Shown: one piece after another, positions 1 to 7,942 of the stretch
Position numbering within the stretch: the stretch's first letter is position 1
Layout: every line of letters begins with the position of its first letter
Assembly (NCBI RefSeq): GCF_024971095.1
Contig: NZ_CP069717.1
Span: 1,798,001-1,862,000, forward strand
Source: Microbacterium neungamense
GTDB lineage: Bacteria > Actinomycetota > Actinomycetes > Actinomycetales > Microbacteriaceae
Reading direction: 5' to 3'
Length of the DNA stretch: 64,000 bases
Notes under the pieces: model-generated
What the model was told of the DNA's origin: nothing
Seen by the model: only the letters and a program-made list of their open reading frames with translations
Databases searched by the model: none
Made by a program: the position numbers and the translations under genes

Positions 1-2
1 GG

Positions 3-581
3 ATCGAGCCGGTCACGATGGCGCCGCAGGTGGACGAGGAGGCGGTGGCGGCCGCCGCGGAGAGGGCGCGCGGCACCGCCCTGGCACCGGACGAGCTGGT
101 GCTGCTGCTCGCTCGCGAGAAGGCCGCCGACGTGGCCCGGCGGCTGCGCGCCGAGCAGCCGGACTTCGACGGCCTCGTCGCCGGCGGCGATTCCATGTTC
201 GAGATCGGCGGTCGGGTGTACGGCAAGCCCTACACGCCTGAGGAGGCCACCCGGCGCTGGCGCGGGATGCGCGGATCCACCGGGACACTGCACTCGGGGC
301 ACTCCGTGTTCCGGCTCTCCCCCGGCGCCGACCCGCGCGAGGCAACGGCGGTCGCGGAGGCGTCGGTGACGTTCGCGGCGGACGTGTCGGATGCCGAGAT
401 CGCCGCGTACGTGGCATCCGGCGAGCCGCTGCACGTGGCCGGCGCGTTCACCGTGGACAGCCTCGGCGGCGCGTTCATCACGCGCGTCGAGGGGGACCCG
501 TCGACCGTGGTCGGGATGTCGCTGTCCACCCTCCGGCGCCTGGCCGGCGAGCTGGGCGTGGTGTGGACCGAGCTCTGGTGA
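3..581 (+). CDS. maf: Maf family nucleotide pyrophosphatase, 5' partial
   Basis: Maf proteins hydrolyse non-canonical or excess nucleoside triphosphates in the cytoplasm. The reading frame is open to the left edge: the codons before the first ATG (18) read I-E-P-V-T, which joins a typical Maf segment, so the true start lies outside the window and the N-terminal S-T-S-P-R loop is missing from view. Visible Maf features are the conserved Asp in AGGDSMF, the lysine in YGKPYTPEEA, and the C-terminal SLGGAFI and VVGMSLSTLRRL blocks. In actinobacteria maf usually lies just upstream of the acyl-CoA carboxylase alpha gene, as here. The substrate class (dTTP/UTP or other) cannot be told from this part. 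Confidence 0.88.
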   Translation: MEPVTMAPQVDEEAVAAAAERARGTALAPDELVLLLAREKAADVARRLRAEQPDFDGLVAGGDSMFEIGGRVYGKPYTPEEATRRWRGMRGSTGTLHSGHSVFRLSPGADPREATAVAEASVTFAADVSDAEIAAYVASGEPLHVAGAFTVDSLGGAFITRVEGDPSTVVGMSLSTLRRLAGELGVVWTELW

Positions 582-675
582 CGCGCGGGACGCCGCAGGC
601 GCAGTGGTAGCCGGGACGACACGATCTCCGCGATTTCTTGTGGAGAGTCGTCAAAAGGAACGCGCGCGCACTCGC

Positions 676-681
676 TAGGCT
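676..681 (+). promoter_or_regulatory. -10 element, probable leaderless promoter of accBC
   Basis: TAGGCT lies 7 nt before the ATG at 689 and there is no purine-rich ribosome binding site in between. Transcription from this hexamer would begin at or next to the A of the start codon. Confidence 0.55.
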
Positions 682-688
682 GACAGTC

Positions 689-2458
689 ATGCCTGATATC
701 GCCAAGGTGCTCATCGCGAACCGCGGCGAGATCGCCGTACGCATCATCCGCGCCGCCCGTGACTCCGGGATCTCCTCCGTCGCCGTGTACGCCGACCAGG
801 ATCGGGATGCGATGCACGCGCGACTCGCCGACGAGGCCTACGCCCTGGACGGCTCCACGAGTGCGGAGACGTACCTGCAGATCGACAAGATCCTGTCGGT
901 GGCGCGCCGGTCCGGCGCCGACGCCGTGCACCCCGGCTACGGCTTCCTCGCCGAGAACGCCGAGTTCGCGCGCGCCGTGATCGGGGCAGGGCTCACCTGG
1001 ATCGGGCCCTCGCCGGAGGCGATCGAGGCCCTCGGCGACAAGGTGACCGCCCGGCACGTGGCGGAGAAGGTGGGCGCGCCGCTCGCCGCCGGCACCCCGG
1101 GGCCGGTGGACTCCGCCGACGAGGTGATCGCCTTCGCGAAGGAGCACGGCCTGCCCATCGCGATCAAGGCCGCGTACGGCGGCGGCGGGCGCGGGCTGAA
1201 GGTCGCCCGAGAGCTGGACGAGGTCGCCGAGCTGTTCGAGTCCGCCACGCGCGAGGCGGTCGCCGCCTTCGGCCGCGGCGAGTGCTTCGTGGAGAAGTAC
1301 CTCGACAAGCCCCGGCACGTCGAGACGCAGTGCCTCGCGGATGCCGCCGGCAACGTCGTCGTCATCTCCACGCGCGACTGCTCGCTGCAGCGGCGGCACC
1401 AGAAGCTGGTCGAGGAGGCGCCCGCGCCGTTCCTCACCGAGGAGCAGAACCGCGCCCTGTACGACGCATCCAAGGCGATCCTGCGCGAGGTCGGCTACGT
1501 CGGCGCCGGCACCTGCGAGTTCCTCATCGGCGCGGACGGCACCGTGTCCTTCCTCGAGGTGAACACCCGCCTGCAGGTGGAGCACCCCGTCTCCGAAGAG
1601 GTCACCGGCATCGACCTCGTCCGCGAGCAGTTCCGCATCGCCGCGGGCGGCACCATCGACTACGCCGACCCCGAACCGCAGGGCCACTCGATCGAGTTCC
1701 GCATCAACGGCGAAGACCCCGGCCGTGGCTTCCTGCCGCAGCCCGGGCCGATCCACGTGTTCAAGACGTTCGGCGGCCCCGGCATCCGTCTCGACTCCGG
1801 CGTCACCGCCGGCGACACGGTCTCCGGCGCGTTCGACTCGCTGCTGGCGAAGATCATCGTCACCGGCCGCAGCCGCGAGGAGGCCCTGGAGCGCGCCCGC
1901 CGCGCCCTGGACGAGTTCGAGGTCGCGGGCCTGCCCACCGTGCTCCCGTTCCATCGCAAGGTCGTCCGCGACCCCGCCTTCACCGCCGAGAACGGCGAGT
2001 TCGGCGTGTACACCCGCTGGATCGAGACCGAGTTCGTGAACGACATCCCGGCATGGGACGGCGAGCTGGAGGACCCGGCGTCGGCCCCCGGCCGGCACAC
2101 CGTCGTCGTCGAGGTCGGCGGCAAGCGCCTCGAGGTGAGCCTGCCCGACCGCGTCGCCGCGCCGGTCGCGAACACGGCGGGTCGCCCGGCCGCCGTGCCG
2201 CCGTCGCGCCGCAGCCACGCGGCGACCGTGAACGCGGGAGCCTCCGGCGACGCGGTGAAGTCGCCCATGCAGGCCACCGTCGTCAAGGTCGCCGTCGAGG
2301 AGGGCCAGCAGGTCGTCAAGGGCGACCTGGTCGTGGTGCTCGAGGCGATGAAGATGGAGCAGCCGCTGCAGGCGCACAAGGACGGCGTCATCGGCAACAT
2401 CAACGCCGAGCCGGGTGCGACCGTGTCGGCGGGGCACCAGCTGCTGACGATCTCCTGA
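689..2458 (+). CDS. accBC: Acetyl/propionyl-CoA carboxylase alpha subunit (biotin carboxylase + BCCP)
   Basis: This is the biotinylated subunit of a cytosolic acyl-CoA carboxylase. It uses ATP and bicarbonate to carboxylate biotin for transfer to acetyl- or propionyl-CoA by a separate beta subunit. The 589-residue protein starts [18 protein letters not shown]. It has the ATP-grasp glycine loop [10 protein letters not shown], the biotin carboxylase C-terminal domain, a linker of about 60 residues rich in Ala/Pro/Arg, and a C-terminal biotinyl domain with EAMKMEQP, the biotin lysine being about residue 555. The length fits actinobacterial AccA3/BccA proteins. The start at 689 is preferred over an in-frame ATG at 638 because homology begins there and TAGGCT sits 7 nt upstream. 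No beta subunit is in the window, so substrate choice is open. Confidence 0.95.
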   Translation: MPDIAKVLIANRGEIAVRIIRAARDSGISSVAVYADQDRDAMHARLADEAYALDGSTSAETYLQIDKILSVARRSGADAVHPGYGFLAENAEFARAVIGAGLTWIGPSPEAIEALGDKVTARHVAEKVGAPLAAGTPGPVDSADEVIAFAKEHGLPIAIKAAYGGGGRGLKVARELDEVAELFESATREAVAAFGRGECFVEKYLDKPRHVETQCLADAAGNVVVISTRDCSLQRRHQKLVEEAPAPFLTEEQNRALYDASKAILREVGYVGAGTCEFLIGADGTVSFLEVNTRLQVEHPVSEEVTGIDLVREQFRIAAGGTIDYADPEPQGHSIEFRINGEDPGRGFLPQPGPIHVFKTFGGPGIRLDSGVTAGDTVSGAFDSLLAKIIVTGRSREEALERARRALDEFEVAGLPTVLPFHRKVVRDPAFTAENGEFGVYTRWIETEFVNDIPAWDGELEDPASAPGRHTVVVEVGGKRLEVSLPDRVAAPVANTAGRPAAVPPSRRSHAATVNAGASGDAVKSPMQATVVKVAVEEGQQVVKGDLVVVLEAMKMEQPLQAHKDGVIGNINAEPGATVSAGHQLLTIS

Positions 2459-2513
2459 GCCGTGGGCGGCGACGTCTGAGGCGACCCGTGGTTCGTCTCG
2501 GGCGCGCCGCACG

Positions 2514-2543
2514 CGTCCCCGCCCGACGACCGGGACGGGGACG
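2514..2543. terminator. Bidirectional terminator-like hairpin
   Basis: A GC-rich inverted repeat (CGTCCCCG-CCCG against CGGGACGGGGACG, one bulge, 5-nt loop) lies between the convergent accBC and lpdA genes. There is no T tract, which is usual in high-GC actinobacteria. Confidence 0.5.
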
Positions 2544-2572
2544 GCGCGGCCCGCGGCGGGCGCGTCCAGACG

Positions 2573-4009
2573 CTACGCGATGTTGACGTGCATCGCCCGG
2601 CTGGCGTCGGTGATGCTCGTGGACAGCGACGGGTATGCGGCGAACACGCGGGAGACCTGGTCGACCGTCAGGCGTCGCTCCACCGCCACGGCGAGCGGGT
2701 AGATCAGCTCGGAGGCCTTCGGCGCGACGATCACCCCTCCGATCACTGTGCCCGACCCCTTGCGGGCGATGACCTTCACGAACCCGTCGCGGATGCCCAT
2801 CATCTTTGCGCGCGGGTTGGCGGCCAGCGGCAGCTTGTAGACGATGCCGTCCGCGACCCCGTTCTCGACGTCCTGCTCCGAGTAGCCGACGGTCGCGATC
2901 TCCGGCGCGGTGAAGATGTTCGCGGTGATCTTGCGCTGCTCCAGCGGGATCACGATGTCGCCGAGCGCGTGGAAGACCGCGGTGCGCCCCTGCATGGAGG
3001 CGACCGAGGCGAGCGGGAAGAAGTTGGTGCAGTCCCCCACCGCGTAGATGTTCGGCACCGAGGTGCGCGCCACCCGGTTCACCCGGACGTGCCCGGACTC
3101 CGTCAGCTCCACACCGGCGTCCTCGAGGCCGATGCCGGCCGTGTTCGGGATCGACCCGACCGCCATCAGGCAGTGGCTGCCCTCCACCGTGCGGCCGTCC
3201 GCGAGCGTCACGCGCACGCCGTCCTCAGTGGTCTCCACCGTCTGCGCGCGGGACTTGGACAGCACCTGCATCCCGCCGCGCGTGAACACGCTCTCGAGCA
3301 CCTTCGCGGCGTCCTTGTCCTCGCCGGGGAGCACCTGGTCACGGCTGGAGACCAGGGTGACCTTGGCGCCGAGGTTCATGTACGCGGACGCGAACTCGGC
3401 GCCGGTCACACCGGAGCCGACCACGATGAGGTGCTCGGGCAGCTCCTTCATGTCGTACAGCTGCGTCCAGGTGAGGATGCGCTTGCCGTCGGGTTTGGCG
3501 GAGTCCAGCTCGCGCGGCGAGGCGCCCACCGCGACGACGAGCGTGTCGGCCTCCACCCGGTCGAAGTCCGTGCCGCCGGGGGCGGTGGACACGACGATCG
3601 CGTTCGCCCCTTCCAGCCGGCCGTGCCCGGACAGGATCCGCACGCCCGCCCCGAGCAGGGCGGTGCGCATGTCCTCGGACTGCTGACCGGCCAGCGCCAG
3701 CAGGCGCTTGTTCACGGCGGCGAGGTTGATGGCGATCTCGGGCTTGAGCGGCTTGCCGTTCGCGCCCTTCGCGTAGAACTGCACGCCGAGATCGGATGCC
3801 TCGGCGATCGCCACCGCGGCATCCGCCGTCGCGATCAGGCTCTTCGAGGGCACCACGTCGGTGAGCACGGCCGATCCGCCGACCCCGACGCGCTCCACGA
3901 GAGTCACCTCCGCGCCCAGCTGCGCGGCGGCGAGTGCCGCCTCGTAGCCGCCGGGACCGCCGCCGAGCACGGCGACACTCTGCCTGTTCGCGAAGGGAGT
4001 CTGAGACAT
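2573..4009 (-). CDS. lpdA: LpdA-type NAD(P)H:quinone reductase (flavoprotein disulfide reductase family)
   Basis: A 478-residue FAD/NAD(P)-binding protein of the pyridine nucleotide-disulfide oxidoreductase fold: FAD-binding GGGPGG at residues 16-21, NAD(P) loop VGSGVTGAEFASAY, second FAD motif YAVGDCTNFFPLASVA, and a dimerization domain. The segment that normally carries the redox pair CxxxxC reads GGSAVLTDVVPSK, so both cysteines are replaced (Ala47 and Val52). It therefore cannot be a true lipoamide dehydrogenase. It matches the mycobacterial LpdA (Rv3303c) group, which reduces quinones. The typical actinobacterial PNP gene is divergent, 57 bp away. The start at 4009 (MSQTPF) was chosen because homology begins shortly after; an ATG three codons upstream (4018) is equally possible. 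Confidence 0.88.
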   Translation of the reverse strand: MSQTPFANRQSVAVLGGGPGGYEAALAAAQLGAEVTLVERVGVGGSAVLTDVVPSKSLIATADAAVAIAEASDLGVQFYAKGANGKPLKPEIAINLAAVNKRLLALAGQQSEDMRTALLGAGVRILSGHGRLEGANAIVVSTAPGGTDFDRVEADTLVVAVGASPRELDSAKPDGKRILTWTQLYDMKELPEHLIVVGSGVTGAEFASAYMNLGAKVTLVSSRDQVLPGEDKDAAKVLESVFTRGGMQVLSKSRAQTVETTEDGVRVTLADGRTVEGSHCLMAVGSIPNTAGIGLEDAGVELTESGHVRVNRVARTSVPNIYAVGDCTNFFPLASVASMQGRTAVFHALGDIVIPLEQRKITANIFTAPEIATVGYSEQDVENGVADGIVYKLPLAANPRAKMMGIRDGFVKVIARKGSGTVIGGVIVAPKASELIYPLAVAVERRLTVDQVSRVFAAYPSLSTSITDASRAMHVNIA

Positions 4010-4054
4010 GGATTCCATTCTTCCGCAATCATGGCCGCGGAGCCTGCACGTTCA

Positions 4055-4060
4055 TAGAGT
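4055..4060 (+). promoter_or_regulatory. -10 element, probable leaderless promoter of punA
   Basis: TAGAGT lies 6 nt before the ATG at 4067, with no Shine-Dalgarno sequence between them. Confidence 0.5.
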
Positions 4061-4066
4061 GGACTC

Positions 4067-4900
4067 ATGCCTGAGACATCCACGAACCCCCTGGACGACG
4101 CGAGCGCGAACCCCTTCGTGGTCGCCGCCGAGGCCGCCGCGGACATCGCGCGGCTGACCGGGGTCGAGCATCACGACATCGCCCTCACCCTCGGGTCGGG
4201 CTGGGGCAAGGCGGCCGAGCTGATCGGCGAGACCGTCGCCACGATCCCCGCCACCGAGGTGACCGGGTTCTCCAAGCCCGCCCTCGAGGGGCATGTCGGC
4301 ACCCTCCGCAGCATCCGCACCCCGCAGGGGAAGAACGTGCTCGTGATCGGCGCGCGCACGCACTACTACGAGGGCCACGGGGTCCGCCGGGTCGTGCACT
4401 CCGTCCGCACCGCCGCCGCCACGGGGTCGAAGATCATGGTGCTCACCAACGGCGCCGGCGGCATCCGCGAGACGTGGAAGCCCGGCCAGCCGGTGCTGAT
4501 CAGCGACCACATCAACCTCACCGCCGACTCCCCGCTCGAGGGCGCCACCTTCATCGACCTCACCGACCTGTACGCGAAGCGCCTGCGCGACATCGCCCGC
4601 TCGGTCGACCCCACCCTCGACGAGGGCGTGTACACCCAGTTCCGCGGGCCGCACTACGAGACGCCCGCCGAGGTGCAGATGGCGAAGGCGATCGGCGGCC
4701 ACATCGTCGGCATGTCCACCGCGCTCGAAGCCATCGCTGCCCGCGAGGCGGGCATGGAGGTCCTCGGCTTCTCGCTGATCACCAACCTCGCCGCGGGCAT
4801 CCAGCAGACGCCGCTCAGCCACGCCGAGGTGATCGAAGCCGGACGCGAGGCGGAGCCGGTGATCTCGGCCCTGCTCGCCCGAGTGATCGAGGCGCTGTGA
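4067..4900 (+). CDS. punA: Purine nucleoside phosphorylase (trimeric type)
   Basis: It splits (deoxy)inosine and (deoxy)guanosine with phosphate to free base and (deoxy)ribose 1-phosphate in the cytoplasm. The 277-residue protein has the phosphate loop LGSGWG, GHVGTL, the purine-site region NGAGGI, DHIN, and FRGPHYETPAE with the MSTALEA segment. These mark the trimeric PNP/MTA phosphorylase family rather than hexameric DeoD. The gene overlaps the next by 4 bp (GTGA). That gene is a phosphosugar mutase that could isomerise the ribose 1-phosphate made here, so the two probably form one operon. The add-deoA-cdd salvage operon is 3 kb away. Confidence 0.93.
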   Translation: MPETSTNPLDDASANPFVVAAEAAADIARLTGVEHHDIALTLGSGWGKAAELIGETVATIPATEVTGFSKPALEGHVGTLRSIRTPQGKNVLVIGARTHYYEGHGVRRVVHSVRTAAATGSKIMVLTNGAGGIRETWKPGQPVLISDHINLTADSPLEGATFIDLTDLYAKRLRDIARSVDPTLDEGVYTQFRGPHYETPAEVQMAKAIGGHIVGMSTALEAIAAREAGMEVLGFSLITNLAAGIQQTPLSHAEVIEAGREAEPVISALLARVIEAL

Positions 4901-6567
4901 GCGACCGACTGACCCAGGCCCGCGCCTGGCTGCGGCAGGACCCCGACCCCGAGACCCGGGACGAACTGGCCGGCCTGATCACGCGCGCCGCCGGCGGCGA
5001 CACCGCTTCGCTGGCCGAGCTGGACGACCGGTTCGGGTCGCGGCTGGCGTTCGGCACCGCGGGGCTGCGAGGGGCGCTCGGTGCCGGCAGCAACCGGATG
5101 AACCGGGTGCTCGTCGCGCAGGCGGCGGCCGGTTTCGCCTCCTACCTGCTGGCGCGGTCGGCGGGTGCGCGGCCGACCGTGGTGGTCGGCTACGACGGCC
5201 GCCGCAACTCCCGGCGCTTCGCCCTGGACTCCGCCGAGCTGTTCGCCGGGGCCGGGCTGCGCGCCATCCTGCTGCCGCGCTTGCTGCCCACCCCGGTGCT
5301 CGCGTTCGCGGTGCGCCACCTTGGCGCGGATGCCGGGGTGATGGTGACCGCCAGTCACAACCCGCCGGACGACAACGGGTACAAGGTGTACCTCGGCGGC
5401 GCGGACCAGGGGTCGCAGATCGTGGCGCCGGCGGATGCCGAGATCGCCGGACACATCCAGCGGGTGGCGGATGCCGGGGACATCGGGCTGCTGCCGCGCT
5501 CGGACGCCTACGAGATCGCCTCCGAGGAGGTCGTCGACGCGTACGTGGCGGCGACCGCCGCCGTGGCGCCGGCCCCGTACGGGGTGCAGGAGATGCGCTG
5601 GGTGTACACCGCCATGCACGGCGTCGGCTGGGAGACGTTCTCCCGCGTGCTGAAGAGCGCCGGCTACCCGGCGCCGCGGATCGTGGAGGAGCAGCGCGAC
5701 CCCGACCCGACGTTCCGGACGGTGGCCTTCCCCAACCCGGAGGAGCCGGGGGCGATGGACCTCGCCTTCGCCCGTGCCCGCGCGGTGGATGCCGAGTTCG
5801 TGCTCGCGAACGACCCCGACGCCGACCGCCTCGCCGTCGCCGTGCCCGATCCGGATGCGGAGGGCGGCTGGCGCCGGCTCACCGGCAACGAGGTCGGTCT
5901 GCTGCTGGGCTGGCGCGCCGCCCGGGCCGCGCAGGACACCGAGGGGGCCTCGCTGGCGTGCTCGCTGGTGTCCTCGCCCGGGCTGGGTGCGATCGCGGAA
6001 CGGTACGGTCTGGACTTCCACGAGACGCTGACCGGCTTCAAGTGGATCTCGCGGGCGCCGGGGATGGTCTTCGGGTACGAGGAGGCGCTCGGCTATCTCG
6101 TCAACCCGCAGACCGTGCGCGACAAGGACGGCATCTCCGCGGCCGTGGCCATGCTCGGCCTCGCGGCCGATGCGCGCGTGCGCGGCACGACGATCAGCGG
6201 GCTGCTGGAGGAGCTGAGCGCTCAGATCGGGCACTTCGCGAGCGGGCAGGTCTCCATCCGCGTCGACGACCTGTCGGTGATCTCGGGAGCGATGGCCTCG
6301 CTGCGCGCCCAGGCGCCGGCATCCTTCGGCGACCGCGCCGTGGCATCCGCCGAGGATCTCGCCGTCGCGGTGGACGGCGGGATGCCCGCGGGCGATGTGC
6401 TGCGCTACCGCCTGGCCGACGGGTCGCGCGTCATCGTGCGCCCGAGCGGCACCGAGCCGAAGCTGAAGGTGTACATCGACGCCCGCGGCGAGTCGGCCGA
6501 GGCGGCGCGCGCCGCCGTCGCCGAGCTCGAGGCCGCCGTCCGCGCCCTCCTCGCCGATCGCGCCTGA
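4897..6567 (+). CDS. pmmB: Phospho-sugar mutase (phosphomannomutase / phosphopentomutase type)
   Basis: A 556-residue alpha-D-phosphohexomutase family enzyme that moves phosphate between C1 and C6 (or C5) of a sugar. It has the active-site phosphoserine loop TASHNPPDDNGYKVY, the metal-binding DPDADR, the sugar-specificity loop FGYEEALGY and the phosphate-binding RPSGTEPKLKVY. The GTG start overlaps the stop of the PNP gene, which sets the start and argues for translational coupling. The family includes phosphoglucomutase, phosphomannomutase and phosphopentomutase. The neighbour suggests ribose 1-phosphate as a natural substrate, but specificity cannot be read from the sequence. Confidence 0.9.
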   Translation: MSDRLTQARAWLRQDPDPETRDELAGLITRAAGGDTASLAELDDRFGSRLAFGTAGLRGALGAGSNRMNRVLVAQAAAGFASYLLARSAGARPTVVVGYDGRRNSRRFALDSAELFAGAGLRAILLPRLLPTPVLAFAVRHLGADAGVMVTASHNPPDDNGYKVYLGGADQGSQIVAPADAEIAGHIQRVADAGDIGLLPRSDAYEIASEEVVDAYVAATAAVAPAPYGVQEMRWVYTAMHGVGWETFSRVLKSAGYPAPRIVEEQRDPDPTFRTVAFPNPEEPGAMDLAFARARAVDAEFVLANDPDADRLAVAVPDPDAEGGWRRLTGNEVGLLLGWRAARAAQDTEGASLACSLVSSPGLGAIAERYGLDFHETLTGFKWISRAPGMVFGYEEALGYLVNPQTVRDKDGISAAVAMLGLAADARVRGTTISGLLEELSAQIGHFASGQVSIRVDDLSVISGAMASLRAQAPASFGDRAVASAEDLAVAVDGGMPAGDVLRYRLADGSRVIVRPSGTEPKLKVYIDARGESAEAARAAVAELEAAVRALLADRA

Positions 6568-6574
6568 CCCCGCG

Positions 6575-6657
6575 TCCTCCCCCCACCCCCGTTCCCCCAC
6601 CTCCCCACCTTCCCCACCTCCCCACCTCCCCACCTTCCCCACCTTCCCCACCTTTCC
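6575..6657. repeat. 9-bp tandem CCCCACCTT repeat, G-quadruplex-prone
   Basis: About eight imperfect copies of CCCCACCTT/CCCCACCTC follow the mutase stop codon. The minus strand carries at least seven GGGG runs separated by 4-5 nt, a textbook G-quadruplex pattern. The tract ends next to the hairpin repeat at 6664. Confidence 0.8.
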
Positions 6658-6663
6658 GGGTTT

Positions 6664-6722
6664 GGGGCGGATTTTCGCGTTCGGGGCGGTTCTGCGCCGC
6701 CCCGAGTGCGAGAATCCGCCCC
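6664..6722. repeat. 59-bp hairpin repeat, copy 1 (26-bp arms, 7-nt loop)
   Basis: Two 26-nt arms (GGGGCGGATTTTCGCG... and its near complement) flank a 7-nt loop, TTCTGCG. Three positions differ from perfect pairing. All three would be G-U wobbles in plus-strand RNA, so the RNA hairpin stays closed. A second, perfect copy lies at 7846-7904 on the other side of the gene in between. Confidence 0.9.
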
Positions 6723-6777
6723 CAACTCGAGGGAAGAGGGCCCGGGGGATGAGGGAGAGGTCGGGGAACGAGGGTGA

Positions 6778-7740
6778 TCAGCGGGGCGGACGGATGCCGA
6801 AGGCGCGCAGCCGTGCGCCGAGCAGGTCCGCGGTGTCGATGTGCGGCCACCCCCACCGCGCCATCGGCTGCTGCCGGACGCCGCGGATCCAGTCCTCGCG
6901 GCGCTTCTCGTCGTCGACGACGCTCTCGACGGACCGTCCGCTGCGCAGGTCGGCGTCGGCGTACTTGATCCGGCCGTCGAACTCGCCGAGCCAGCCGGCG
7001 CGCCCCTCCCCGACCGCGAAGTCCACGAGGTACGACTCGCCGTGCGGACCCGGCACCGGCAGCTGCAAGGAGATGCCGCGGAAACCGAGTTCCGTCAGGC
7101 GGATGCGGCTGATGCTCTCGCCGGGGAGCTGTGCGCGCCCGTCGGCGAACGCCAGCACCCTCGATGCCCGCGCGACACCGTGCGCAGAGCGCTCCGCCAC
7201 GGACATCACCTCGCGCCGGAATTCCGCGGCGCGGACCTCGTCGTACCGATCGGGGCGCTCCCCCGCGACCCGCCGCAGAGCCGCGTCCGCGACCACGACC
7301 GCCTGCTCGAAGGATGCGGTGCGGGCGACATCGGCGACCGTGCGGACCATCGAGGTGACGCGGAGGCCGTCCACGATGACGATGTCCTCGTCCCGCAGCT
7401 GTGCCCTGTGCCGGATGGTCCCCCGCGCCGCGCCCGGCCGGCACGGCTCGAGGCTGACGTGGACCTTGGTCGCATGCGGCCGGAACAGCGGGAACCCGTG
7501 CACGGCCGCCGCCGTTTCGTGCGACAGCACCGGCTCGGCGGATGCCCCCATGATCAGGGCGCGCGCCCGTGCGACGACGCGCCCTTCGGGCCGGGCGCGC
7601 CGCCACTCCTCGTCGCGGGCGTACACGCCGGGCCGGACGCGCACCAGGTCGCCGTCCACGGCGGACGAGCGGTATGCGGCCGCCCGGCGACGGACGGCGC
7701 CCAGATCGGTTCCGCGAAGAAGTGCCGGCACGTACAGCAT
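6778..7740 (-). CDS. AbiEi-like/DUF559-like protein with restriction-endonuclease-type C-terminus
   Basis: A 320-residue protein of unknown function. The N-terminal 90 residues resemble the winged-helix domain seen in AbiEi-type antitoxins (GDLVRVRPGVYAR, then LSHETAAAVHGFPLF). The C-terminal part (GESISRIRLTELGF, then VDFAVG..., then WLGEFDGRIKYAD) carries the D...E-x-D/K spacing of PD-(D/E)xK nuclease folds of the DUF559/Vsr type. No partner toxin gene is adjacent. It fills the gap between two convergent core genes and is bracketed by the hairpin repeats at 6664 and 7846, which suggests it arrived as a unit. The start at 7740 (MLYVPALL) was chosen by homology; an ATG at 7758 is possible. 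Activity is inferred only. Confidence 0.7.
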   Translation of the reverse strand: MLYVPALLRGTDLGAVRRRAAAYRSSAVDGDLVRVRPGVYARDEEWRRARPEGRVVARARALIMGASAEPVLSHETAAAVHGFPLFRPHATKVHVSLEPCRPGAARGTIRHRAQLRDEDIVIVDGLRVTSMVRTVADVARTASFEQAVVVADAALRRVAGERPDRYDEVRAAEFRREVMSVAERSAHGVARASRVLAFADGRAQLPGESISRIRLTELGFRGISLQLPVPGPHGESYLVDFAVGEGRAGWLGEFDGRIKYADADLRSGRSVESVVDDEKRREDWIRGVRQQPMARWGWPHIDTADLLGARLRAFGIRPPR

Positions 7741-7845
7741 CCGACCAGCATCCGGCATCCGTCGCCGTCGCCTGCGCGGAATCCCAGCGATGTGCACAAC
7801 CCGGGCAGACCCCGCCGATGTGGAGGAGGACCTCACCTCCCGTTC

Positions 7846-7904
7846 GGGGCGGATTCTCACGTTCGGGGCGGTGCTGCGCCGCCCCGAACGTGAGAATCCG
7901 CCCC
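7846..7904. repeat. 59-bp hairpin repeat, copy 2 (perfect 26-bp stem)
   Basis: GGGGCGGATTCTCACGTTCG... (7846-7871) is perfectly complementary to 7879-7904, with the 7-nt loop TGCTGCG. Arms and loop match copy 1 at 6664-6722 closely, and the two copies stand in the same orientation. Each arm contains GGGGCGG twice. Confidence 0.93.
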
Positions 7905-7942
7905 AAACCCGACAAACGAAGAGAGGGGGCGAGGGCGGGGGG

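Noticed and set aside
230-2512. Long open frame on the minus strand opposite accBC (760 codons)
   Set aside because: It is the antisense shadow of a strongly GC3-biased gene; its composition is Arg/Gly/Asp-rich with no family resemblance.
2573-4009. Dihydrolipoamide dehydrogenase of the 2-oxo acid complexes
   Set aside because: Both redox cysteines are missing.
6778-7740. A complete AbiE toxin-antitoxin system
   Set aside because: No AbiEii-type nucleotidyltransferase toxin gene is adjacent here or at 17641; only the AbiEi-like N-terminal domain is shared.
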